The notes below the pieces were generated by a model that was given only the letters and a program-made list of their open reading frames with translations, searched no databases and had not been told where the DNA came from. Position numbers and translations under genes: made by a program. 64,000 bases of DNA from Valencia hispanica (lineage: Eukaryota > Chordata > Actinopteri > Cyprinodontiformes > Valenciidae), in the NCBI GenBank assembly GCA_963556495.2, contig OY747721.1, positions 16,307,649 through 16,371,648 of the forward strand, in the 5' to 3' direction. Positions 11,501-21,259 of the stretch are shown here, one piece after another (positions within the stretch are counted from its first letter, which is position 1; every line of letters starts with the position of its first letter).

Positions 11501-13190
11501 TAATTTTTTTTTATCCACCTTAGAATCTTTTAATGAGATTATGTAACATAGATGATGAGAACTGGGTCCTGAATCTCTTCATCTATGGGGAAATAGTTGG
11601 GATTTCCTTTCTAGATCTAACTTACTGATCAAGAATCGTATTAAGCGGACATCTTTACAATAAACTTTAATATTTCTCAGGTTTAATGTTTATACTTCTA
11701 AATTTTTGTAAAAAAGTAGGTAAATGTTCAATTCAAATACATAATCGTTGATGTTTTCTTGTCTTAGTTTTTTTTTTTTCTCAGAGATTGTAGACATTTT
11801 TTAATCATGTGCTGCTATGTAAATTAAAAGCCTCAAATATACCAATATTTAGGCCAAATCAAGATGAAGCTGTGTAACACAAATGAACAACTCCTTCAGG
11901 TTAGATTTTATTTTAAATTGTTGCAAAAAATAATTATTGCAGAACACATCTGTGTTGATTAAAGCCACCTCTGTAAAGGGGCCCCATTCCATTTCCAGCT
12001 TGATTTTACAGGTCAGGCCCACAGATTAAATTATTTTTGTATTTTAATTTTGCTGCAAAACCCATGCTAAATCTTTCAGTATTATTTTGTAATCACTAGT
12101 TGAACATTTATTTGATGAAGAGCACACATAGAGGTAGAAAATACATTATAATCGTAGCAATTTATCAACTGTTATGGTGGAATTAGATCATCATCCATGC
12201 CGGCATGTCTGATAAGGGAGAGTAGACCTGTGCCTCTTAAATACATCTTGTTTTGTTTTCTCATGTAGTTCTGTAGGAAAACAAATTAGAGTGAAAGAGA
12301 TTAAAGATGAACAAAACCTAAACACACTTTTACCAGGTCAGTGCCTGTGTATTGTTTTGTTACAAGCGGGAGCTTAAAGGCGGCTCAGCAGGCACAATTT
12401 GTACCCCCACCCGCTATCATCAAATTAAATTTACCCGTCATTATATATTTGGATTGCTCATTCTCACTCTAACACACACACACACACACAGACTGCATAA
12501 TCCAACACCAGATTGAGAACACCTTCAAGATACGATGTGATTATGATTAGGGATTAGGATCAAATTATGACAGAGTGACAGATTAGACATAATATGTGTT
12601 TATGTGCCGGTGGAGCCGCACCCATAAATCAGAGCTTAAGTTTACTGATCAGAGCAAAATTACTATTGAAGTTCTTTGGCACAAAGCTGTCTCAGTAAAC
12701 CTCCTCACAGACCATTGTAGTCACGCTTATGACATACATATTAAATGATGTCTTTCTTTGACAATCAGAAACAAAATGCTTCATTTAATGGCAATAAAAA
12801 GTATGAGTTATTTGTCAAGATGTTGAAACATCTGATTGTTAGCATGTTTCAGCTTTTCGTCCTGCAGCTTGGATGTCTGCCTTGTATTTTTTTCTCTTTT
12901 CTAACAGTCAAGCTTTGGTCTTGTGACAAATTTTAGACAGTTTAGCAGAAAAAAACAATTTACCGTCTTGAAGAAGAATCCTGAACTCACAGCTCTCTTT
13001 TTGCTTCCGTTGTTTTTGTCAAACATTTACACAGATTTTGCAGGAATCAAAATTACACCTACAGCACCATAAAACATGTATAACAGATTTTTTTATTTAT
13101 TTTTTACCATTTTTTTCTTTTGCTTTTCGGTCATGCTCAATTGTTTCAGATTATAACTGGCGATGAATCTTTTAGAACAATTTTTCTTTT
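8540..13190. other. non-coding AT-rich region, includes a decayed tandem array
   Basis: No exon is recognised in 4.6 kb. Positions about 10,000-10,980 look like a decayed tandem repeat (listed separately). A short AC run lies near 12,472-12,491. The open frames near 9.3-9.9 kb have no recognisable domains. Confidence 0.4.
10000..10980. repeat. decayed tandem array, unit about 120-175 bp
   Basis: Related blocks recur near 10,175 (CAGCTAGCGGCTACATAAAG then TTAGAAAAGTAG), 10,350 (GCAGCTCAGCTAGCTGGAAC), 10,470 (TCTAGCTAGCTGCTACAGAA), 10,630 (GTGCTACATTACAGGCAACT then TTAGAAAAGTAG) and 10,810 (GCATTAGCATGGCAGCAC..CAACTGCTTCAGAA). Most are followed by a TTTATTGATTTTTG-like stretch. Spacing is irregular and identity is low, so this is inferred by eye. 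Confidence 0.35.
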
Positions 13191-13194
13191 CCAG

Positions 13195-14290
13195 ATTCAG
13201 CTTTATCCTAAAGTTTTCCAGCGTGAATAGCCCGTTTAAATTAATCAGTCAGACGTGACTCCAGATTTTGACTAAGTCATCCTAAAACCTTCATTTAGTG
13301 TCTTTTTAGTCAATTGGAGGTGGACTTGATGTGTTTAGGATCACTCTCTTGCTCTGAAAAGTAGCTTGTTGCTGATACATTTTTGTCTGTTGTAGATTAA
13401 GGTGATGTGATAGAAACTACACAACATTTTGTGTTATATGCTTCTGTTGGATGGTATACTTGCAGACTGATGTGCTGGTATATTTTTATCTACCACACTA
13501 TTGTGAGCCATGTGCCTTCATTACTTCAGACCAACATTCATTAGAAAATCTTAGATGATGACAGCCTTCGGTCCCCTGATGTCCTCTTCTCAACTACTTT
13601 TAAGTCCATATGAAAAAGCATGTAAATACACAATTATCTTTTTACCTATTTACAAAGAGCTCCTCAGTAAACAAGAGGCTGAAAATGTATTCGATTTTAA
13701 ACAAAAAGTTGTGTCCAGATTTTTGTAACCCGTTTTTCTCTCTAGTTCTTTTTGTTCTCCATGACACTGTTGAAAATCTATTTTTTGAAATCTCAATTAG
13801 CTTTTTCTTGGTTAAAGGCAAAAATAATACAAATAAAACAAAACTCCTCCTGAATTTGAGATCAAGAATATATTTCAGAAACTTATCCAGATTTTGACCC
13901 AGTCCCAAAACATAACACTACCACCACGTTTCATTGTATGATGTTTTTTTTTTCTAAAATGACGGATGTCATGGTGATCATTCAGATGCTTTTTTTTGTG
14001 GGCAAATGCCAGACAGGTCTTGATGTTTTTCAGGGACAGCAGTGGTTTTGAACTCTGCCATGGATGACATTTTTTGGCAAGTCTCTTTCTCATGCCAAAT
14101 GAAATTGTATTGGCCATCATTGGGTTATTGATTTTTGCAGCACAGACTTGGGAGTTTTATTCTCCTTTCTATTGTTTCAACTGGCAGATATCATGTTGGG
14201 ATGTTTTCTCTAAATGGACCGGCTCCAAAATCCAGAAAAGGTCTGGTAGCAGTTTTAACAGCAGGCTGTTGCGTAATTACTCATGCAGGA
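13195..14290 (-). mobile_element. decayed Tc1-like transposon, antisense
   Basis: Ordered matches to the complement of a Tc1 transposase gene: CCAGATTTTGACTAAGTCAT near 13261, GGAGGTGGACTTGATGTGTT near 13316, CATAACACTACCACCACGTT near 13910, CAGCAGTGGTTTTGAACTC near 14037, CTCTGCCATGGATGACATTT near 14054. On the minus strand 14120-13875 gives a short frame with the Tc1-like KRGGSVMFWD. Stops and frameshifts make it inactive. Confidence 0.6.
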
Positions 14291-15009
14291 GTTTCATTTG
14301 AAAGGCATTAAATGGTTGCCGTTTATTCTCTAACTGGTCAAAAAAAAACCCCAAAGCATTTAATACTTAATGTAATAATTAAGCCTTATTGTCCAGCTGG
14401 CAGAAAAAACACTTGTCATATGTGCGTGTATTTCTTTGAGCTATAAAGCAAAACTGTGAAACATAAAATTGTTTTAGGTTGCACATTATACCAGCATTAA
14501 AACACCTAACATTCAGAAGTAATTTAGACTTAAAAAGGGATTTTCAATCTAGGTTCGAAACATGTGTAAGAACCCTGATACACACTTACCAGCCTAAAAA
14601 GTACAGCCGTGGACCTGATCCTCAACTTAAGGGTGAACTTCCTGGCAATGTCTCCGGAGAAAGAACGACTTTAGAGATCACATCGACTGCTGGTTCCAGG
14701 TTAATATGAAGTGTTTATGAAATAACTGTGATTGACTCAAGTTTTGGGAAAAGAACATGGAAATACTGCAGTGCGCAAGTAAGTGTTGGACTTCAAAATC
14801 CGAGCTAAGGAAATGGATTTTAGGGAAACCATGGTGTGGACATCAAAGAGTGCAGGTGAGTCTCATTCGTTTAGAACAGAAGTTTGATAAAAAGTTGAAA
14901 TTAAAATGTGAAAATAATACTTTATAGTATTATGAATCTCAAATTCAGTTAAATGAAATATTAAAGTAATTGAATAAAAAATGTTTTAATACATATTTGC
15001 TATGGTCTG

Positions 15010-15860
15010 CAAAATTATGAGTAAAACTCTTTTGACAATCATCCAGCTCATTGCCAACCTCCATGAGGTAAGGAACGCCATAAAAGGCCATTGTAAAGAG
15101 GCTTGCTGTCTCTGTATACAAGTATATTGATGGAAAATTGAGTGTAAGGAAAAACTATGGGAGAAAAAGGCCCATAGTCAACAGGGATAACTGCAGCCTT
15201 GAGAGGATTGCGAAGCAAAGACAATTTAAACACTTGGAAGATTCACAAGATGTGGGCTAAAGCTGGAGTCAAAGATTCAGGAGGCACCCCACCACAGTTT
15301 TACCAAGTACAACATCAGAGCGGCTTTTACCAGGAACTTGTAGACCATTTCATGGACATGTGACAAGCTTCAAGGAGATGTTGATCTTATCTTCCTGCAA
15401 GACTTGGTACCTGAGGAAGATGTAGATGAGCTGAAGGCAGCTATTAAAGCAACCTGGGCGTTCTTAATGCCTCAGCAGCACCACAGGTTTATCGTCTCAA
15501 CGCCAAGCTGTATTGATGCAGTAATTTGTGCAAAAGTACCCCTGACCAACTGTGTGCACATACTGTAAAATATATTGCTCATCTAGCTGGTGCTTCTTTT
15601 TTAGTACACTTTTTTCTTCCCCCAAGCTTTCAATTAACATGCTTAGTATGTCTTCCACGTGTAGGTCATACCATTTTGTATTGATTTTAATTAAGAAACT
15701 GAATGTTGCTGTAATGATCAAAATTAACAAAAATAAAGGCATGACAAATATATCCTGTGTAATGAATCCACATATAGGTTTTAATTCTTAATTTGAATTA
15801 CTGAAATAAACAACTTTTCTATCATTTTCTAATTTATTGAGTCACTCGTACATTCACAAA
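15010..15860 (+). mobile_element. Tc1/mariner-family transposon remnant, sense, with 3' long TIR
   Basis: The segments TCTTCCTGCAAGACTTGG, AGCTGAAGGCAGCTATTAAA and GTATTGATGCAGTAATTTGTGC correspond to the region of a fish Tc1/mariner transposase from the QQDLAP motif to the C-terminus. The 3' part (15690-15850) matches its long inverted terminal repeat and ends CTAATTTATTGAGTCACTCG. An internal deletion removed much of the catalytic core. Relatives lie at 2085-2200, 22.01-22.48 kb and 53.63-53.72 kb. Confidence 0.6.
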
Positions 15861-16501
15861 GCCCCAAAGATAACGTTACGTCTTGCATTCAAATACACAA
15901 CAACCGCTGTGTCCTTGGCAGGTATTTTATTTCATATATAGACGCTTTTCTGTAATCAAATGTGAGTGCAATCAAACAACAGCAATACAAACATTACCAA
16001 TGCAGTCTGAGAACCAGGAACGGGGTTAAAACTGGAAGTTCACTCACTCTACACAGCGAGCAACTAGTAACCTCATGGGCAACATTAAAAAAAGAAAAAA
16101 AAAAAGAAAGCCTTTTCCTCTGTCCGGACAGTCTGCTGCGTCCCAGACGACGTCGAGGAAGTCCAACCAGTGTTACAACAACCGCCCTCCCCAACCCATC
16201 CTCCCGAAGCCGTGGGTCCGAATCGCACTCTGGCTTTTCAGCAACAACATCCAATCTCCGCCCCCCCCATCATGATTATCATCTTATCCTAATTCGAACA
16301 ACAAAAATAAAATCATTTCTCACGCAGCCACACAAGAGTCCAGAGAGCTTCCAGGTTCAGTCAGTCTCGACCAACGGCGGTGCGCTGAGGATGATTAGCT
16401 GTACATGTAGACCCCCTGAGTCCTCATGCATTGCCCTGCGATTGTGGCAAGTCATTTTATACCTGCACAAGTGGAAGTGAAGGGGTGGGTGTATGGTTTG
16501 T

Positions 16502-16590
16502 TTGTGTGTGTGTGTGTGTGTGTGAGTGAGTGAGTGAGTGAGTGAGTGAGTGAGAGAGAGAGAGAGAGAGAGTGTGTGTCTGTGTGTGTT
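16502..16590 (+). repeat. compound (TG)n-(GAGT)n-(GA)n microsatellite
   Basis: About 23 bp of TG is followed by GAGT repeats, then GA, then TG again. It lies in the predicted 3' UTR of the short ppm1b isoform. Confidence 0.95.
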
Positions 16591-16910
16591 TTTAATAGAG
16601 GGAAGAAGCAAGGGTGTTAAGAGCACAAAAAAAATGTGAAGAAGGACATGAAGTCTTTATCCGTCATGTGTGTCCTCTTGGCCCTCGGTTCAACACTCCC
16701 ACCCACCCTCTCTCCGTCAAACACACGCTCACAAAAAACATGCGCACAATAGGTCCTCATATCGTTGTGAAGTCAGGTGTTCAACATTCAAGAAAACAAA
16801 ACAAAAAACAGTAAAAACCTGTTTGTTTTTACTGTCAAAACGCTTTAGTTCGTAAATCTATACAATTATTTTAATTCATTTTTTTTAAGTGATTCGGCTT
16901 TTCCTCCAAG

Positions 16911-16940
16911 GTGTGTGTGTGTGTGTGTGGGGGGGGGGGT
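16911..16940 (+). repeat. (GT)n-(G)n simple repeat
   Basis: A GT array runs straight into about ten G residues. A separate CA array follows at 16995-17012. Confidence 0.95.
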
Positions 16941-17166
16941 GTTCAAGCACTTCTGCGTGTGTTCAGTTGAAGTCTTTGTCCCGCTTCTGTGAAAACACAC
17001 ACACACACACACAAATGCACGACCAACACATACACACTCACGCATTCCAGCACACACTGCATGTCCTCTTTTTTTAGTGGAGAAAGACACGGCGCAATGG
17101 AGAGACGACCCTCCTCCTGGCGGATACTCGGCTCACCGGGAAGAGACGGGGAAGGTGCTGACGCAG

Positions 17167-17196
17167 CTAATAGGGGTCGTCGAGGTCAACGGCACT
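17167..17196 (-). CDS. ppm1b: ppm1b alternative last exon (short isoform C-terminus SAVDLDDPY)
   Basis: After a CAG acceptor (17199-17197) preceded by a T-rich tract, this exon reads S-A-V-D-L-D-D-P-Y and TAG. The preceding exon ends in phase 0 after NPHREEEG (28532), so joining gives [17 protein letters not shown]. The short human PPM1B isoform ends, as I recall it, GAGDLEDPW after NPHRESDG; PPM1A also ends in an acidic tail plus an aromatic residue (DDMW). The match in place, phase and length is strong. The short product would be 382 residues (human about 387) and would lack the PPM1B-specific tail. The exon is far too small for ORF finding and lies 3.7 kb beyond the other last exon. Confidence 0.82.
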   Translation of the reverse strand, partial: SAVDLDDPY

Positions 17197-19004
17197 CTGG
17201 TTTTGGATAAAAAAAAACAAACAGGAAACACAAGGAGAAAGAGGTGTTAGGTTTGTTACTGCATCTAAGACTTATTCTACTAGTCTAAACTCAACTCCCT
17301 TATGTGTTTTCATACTTCATGTTTGGTGATTATCCCAAATCCAACCAGTACAGAACACAGCCAGAACCTCAGATGACTCACCTCGCAGAGAATCAGAACT
17401 GTCAGACTGTAACAAGAAACAGGGCGGGACTGGAGAAAACTGAAGTTTGGAGTTATAGTAAGCTTTTAGCCACGAGCTTTACGCTCTAGATACTAGCCAT
17501 GGACCGCCTACCATCCTCAAACCAAACGTTTATGAGATGAGCAGAGTTTTTCCCATGTATTGCTGCACATTGCAGCTCAGCAGGCTGAAAGATGGCTGCT
17601 ACAATTTGAAAAACAAATTTTTTTGTTTTTGTAATATTTCAGCTTGCAGATAACAGAGACCATTTTTAAGGCGGCTAAAGCTATTGAGGAATCCCAAAGT
17701 TTTAAAGCTAACATTTTCCATTATATTGTTCCTTCAGGTTAAAGTCCTTTTATTTCATGAGATGCTACAGAAGGTGACCAGAGTCTCCAATGGGTAAAAA
17801 GAGCAAAGAATAATGCAGCGTTGCTGATTATCAGCAGGGTAAAACTCAGCTTCTAGAAATTGATACTTGTGAAGAAAAAAAAACAGTAATTTGGTGGAAA
17901 CTAAAGGAGCGCCACCTGGTTGGCATTAATCAGCAGATCGAAATCTATTGATTTTCTGTTGATTGGCTCAGACTTACTATGTACGTAAAGACAAAGAACT
18001 CCAACCATTTTCTTGCTTTAAACGCATCGATCCACAGCGTGCACTTTGATGCACTCAGAGGTTAGAGACATGAGCTTCGATGCAGAACTACGACCCCTAA
18101 TGAACAAAAACTAACTGCAGGACACTTTTTTTCCTCTCATGCATAAATTGATAAAAATCGGCAGCTCACATCTCAAAGAATACCAGAAATCAGTGCATCT
18201 CAAAAGAGAACATTAAAATACTCGGTGACTTGTATCAGCCTTAAAGCTTTAGGAATAAATCTTGCTCATCTGATTTGAATAAAAACAGCTAAATCAAAAT
18301 TAATTTTTTTGTCTTTATGAGAACCTCTTACCGGCCCATACCTACTAACACACACTCAAAACACAATCCACTGCATAAAGATTCACTACTAACACAATGA
18401 GGGAAAGGCCCTGTACCAGACACCATGCTATTTTCATCATATTGCAGTGATTTAATGAACTCCAAATAGCTGAATTAGACATTCTGCACAAGGTGACTTA
18501 TGTGATACAGGGCCACACACACAGTGATACGAATACCCTTTAAAAAGTAAATAATCTAGAACACTGCATTTTGAATCGTTTTATTTGATCATTTGGTCCC
18601 ACACACAACTGGTTTATAAACACACACATACAGTTTTAGAGAATAAATTATGCCACAGATTACTAAGTGCATGAGCAGATAATTGCAGTGTCTGCATTAC
18701 CAGACAAACAATACTCTCAGACTAGTTGCATTTAAAGAAGAGTAAACAGTTTGGATGGTGCGTCCAGTGCTGAAGAGTTATAGTAGTGAAAGGCGTGGAC
18801 AGAAATATTCATGTAAGCCTGTGTGAAAAGTTACTGCATGCTTATCGTCTTGCAGGGAACAAAAGGTGTTTCTGCAGGCGTCTTTCATATGAATTTTATA
18901 ACATATTTACACCTCAACATAATAAACATCAGCAGAAAGGGATTACATCCATTTCATGACAAAGATATGCACAGCTGCATGTTTAATGATAGCATAGCTT
19001 AGAA

Positions 19005-19180
19005 CAGGGGTACCCAAGCCATCGTCCTCCAACTGTTAGATGCATCTCTGCTCCAACACACCTAAATCAAATAGCTACATTCACTTAAATCAGCTCTATA
19101 GAGGCTTGTGAACGAGCAGGGATTGATCTCAAAGTTGCAGGTAGATTATAGCTCTAGAGCGTTCGACATGGGCAACCCTG
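19005..19180. mobile_element. hAT-type MITE
   Basis: Ends CAGGGGTACCC and GGGCAACCCTG form an inverted pair (9 of 11 positions). The flanks GCTTAGAA and GCTTAAAG agree at 6 of 8 positions, as an old 8-bp target duplication would. The body (GATGCATCTCTGCTCCAACA) matches a short repeat common in percomorph genomes. Confidence 0.7.
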
Positions 19181-19734
19181 GCTTAAAGCATCAGGTGGCT
19201 GACAGTCCCGGACAGATTTATTAACCCTCGTTGGTAAAGATGTGTAAAAACCCTAAAGATTTAATTGCAGCGGCTTAATCTCACACTGAAAAATCTTACA
19301 TTTGAGTTCACATTTCCATTCAAATGAGGTTTTGCTCTTGTTTTTACACACCTATTGGTAAAAGCATCTTTACATATTGTAACTAAAGCATTTCTTTATT
19401 TAATGTTTGCTAATTTAGGTTGATCAGAGTGTCCAGGGTCTTCTCAAAAGTAATCTGTGGCTTTCTGTTCCACTAGGGTATAAATATGACTTGACAGGTA
19501 CTAGTTTTTTAACAGCCATATTTAACTCGCCATCACGCAAGGAGGATGGTAAGGGAGAAAACTCGTCGTTAGGGAACTGCATCAAAAAGTGGCATCTTGG
19601 GGTCACAAAGTCGCCACAATAACCATTAGAGACCATCTACATGCCAACCAGTAAGGTCTTTTCTTCCCTACAATCACTTCAGGTGCCAAGAAATAAATAT
19701 GAGTTAAATATGAGGAAAATTAAGTAATGCCAAT

Positions 19735-20260
19735 TGTTAAGTACTGAACTGTTCAATCTGGTGAACTCCATCACTGGAAAACCGAAAACGGGTCATTCAT
19801 CTGTTCTTTCATCAGGATAATGATCCACAACAGCTAAAAGATAAACAGCGATGGCTCGGCTGACACAAAACCTGCCTTTACTCGACTCACTCTCCACTTC
19901 CTATAGAAAACCTGTTGAGCTGACGAGTGGAGAAAACCAAGGACTCTGGGTGATCGAGAGACATTGTCCAAAGAAGAATGGGCAAATATCCTTCTCTCTG
20001 TATGCTTTAATCTTATGAAATGTAATGAGAAAACGAAGTGCTGCTTTGTTGCCAACAGTTGGTTACGGGTACACATATTTGTTTAAAACTCATTTCTAAA
20101 AACCTATTAAAAAAAAATCTTACATCTTTACCATGGGGTGCCAATAAATGTAGAGGGTGTTGTATGTCTAACAAAACATACAGAGGATGTTTTGACTTGC
20201 ATGTCAACCGTTTTGTTTATTTTTTGTCCTTACACCCAGGGATCTGCTTTCATCTTCCTT
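19735..20260 (+). mobile_element. decayed Tc1-like transposon 3' part, sense
   Basis: CAGGATAATGATCCACAACA (around the second catalytic Asp), GAGAAAACCAAGGACTCTGG, AGAATGGGCAAATATCCTTC and GGGGTGCCAATAAATGTAGA occur in the order expected for a Tc1 transposase C-terminus and 3' flank. The frame is broken. Confidence 0.6.
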
Positions 20261-20838
20261 GTAGTTTGGAATAAGTGAAGGTTGACGAGGGCAGCTGAGG
20301 GTCTTAACATGAGTTCTAGATCTACAGATGAAACACATCTGCAAACAAACAGTGATTTTGACTTTTGTTCTGACGCTCTGAGCTACCTTTACTCACTTGT
20401 TCATACAATAGTTTCCTTTTCTGCTGTGCAAAGAGACAAACTATGTGTTCTGAATCAATACATGGAGTAAAGGCAGAAGGACTGTGCAGCGTACTGCACT
20501 GCTGCACTTCATTTCATCCAATATAGGCAGGTGAGGGGTGGGGGGGGGAGGCTAGAGGGCGGGAGGAGGGAAGAAAATAAGCCCAAAACAGATATTAGGA
20601 AGCTTCTCTTTGGTTTCAGCAACCATTTAGAAAGCGACACATGGATACTGACTGGTTTCTACTGGAAACAGTGGTTTCATGTTCTCAAAGGAAATCCAAG
20701 CCAAGGAAGGAGAACAAAAAAAAAAAGGAAAAAAAAAGAGAAAAGAAATAAAGAGTCTTCTTTAAATGGTGGGGTGCTGGCAACAGAATTTGAATACACA
20801 GAAAGGCTACTTTTTTTTTTTTATGTGTTTTTTAATAT

Positions 20839-20844
20839 TTTATT
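20839..20844 (-). promoter_or_regulatory. polyadenylation signal AATAAA for long ppm1b isoform
   Basis: TTTATT on the plus strand, i.e. AATAAA on the gene strand, about 100 bases after the TGA at 20947-20945. It is the nearest canonical signal. Further copies downstream may also be used. Confidence 0.45.
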
Positions 20845-20944
20845 AATTAAGAAAAATAATAGCCAATCTGCCTAGTCAAGTTCTGTGACTGGGGAAAGAG
20901 GAGTGAGGTCATCGCTGGAGAAGGGTGGATGATGGGCTGCGCGC

Positions 20945-21259
20945 TCAGTCAGAGGAGACATCAGACTTTGGGTCATCTTGGCTGGTCTCCACCTCCACAG
21001 CAGCGGGCGAGGGCGGGGGTGAGGGGGGGGAGTCGGCCTGCTCCTCTTCATCGTCGTCGTCAGAGGTCCTCCTGATCTCCCCAGCTCCCTCCACGGTTCC
21101 CTCCCCTCGCAGATGGTAGGCGGCTAGAGACTCCTCCAGCACTGTGCGATACTGCCCCCGGTGGTGCAGACGGAACTGCCGCAGAGCCTCCATCAGATGA
21201 GCTGCTGTGCTGCCACCTCCCTCCTCACTCTCCTCCTCATCCTCCTCCTCTCCTCCCCC
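20945..21259 (-). CDS. ppm1b: ppm1b last exon of the long isoform
   Basis: The acceptor TGTCACCTCAG ends at 21260. The 104 codons start [17 protein letters not shown], contain [17 protein letters not shown] and [14 protein letters not shown] (human LVEALRQMRINHRGNYR...LLEEMLTSYRL), and end in [10 protein letters not shown]. The acidic and proline-rich stretches are longer and simpler than in human PPM1B. TGA lies at 20947-20945. No membrane segment is seen. Confidence 0.92.
   Translation of the reverse strand, partial: GGGEEEDEEESEEGGGSTAAHLMEALRQFRLHHRGQYRTVLEESLAAYHLRGEGTVEGAGEIRRTSDDDDEEEQADSPPSPPPSPAAVEVETSQDDPKSDVSSD

Larger units (their letters stand above)
15900..17166 (-). other. ppm1b: predicted 3' UTR of the ppm1b short isoform
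   Basis: Sequence downstream of the TAG at 17169-17167 on the minus strand. It contains TG, GAGT and GA microsatellites and a GT/G run. An AATAAA (complement at 15926-15931) lies about 1.24 kb after the stop, just before the Tc1 remnant. Extent is inferred from this signal; no transcript evidence is available. Confidence 0.5.
17220..20830. other. ppm1b 3' intronic region between alternative last exons
   Basis: No further exon is recognised. It contains a hAT-type MITE (19005-19180) and a Tc1 remnant (19.73-20.26 kb), listed separately. The remainder is AT-rich with short random open frames. It would be intron for the short isoform and intergenic for the long one. Confidence 0.45.

Noticed and set aside
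20531..20875. 114-codon plus-strand frame next to the ppm1b last exon
   Set aside because: Low-complexity Gly/Arg and Lys text lying over the predicted ppm1b 3' UTR; no recognisable domain.
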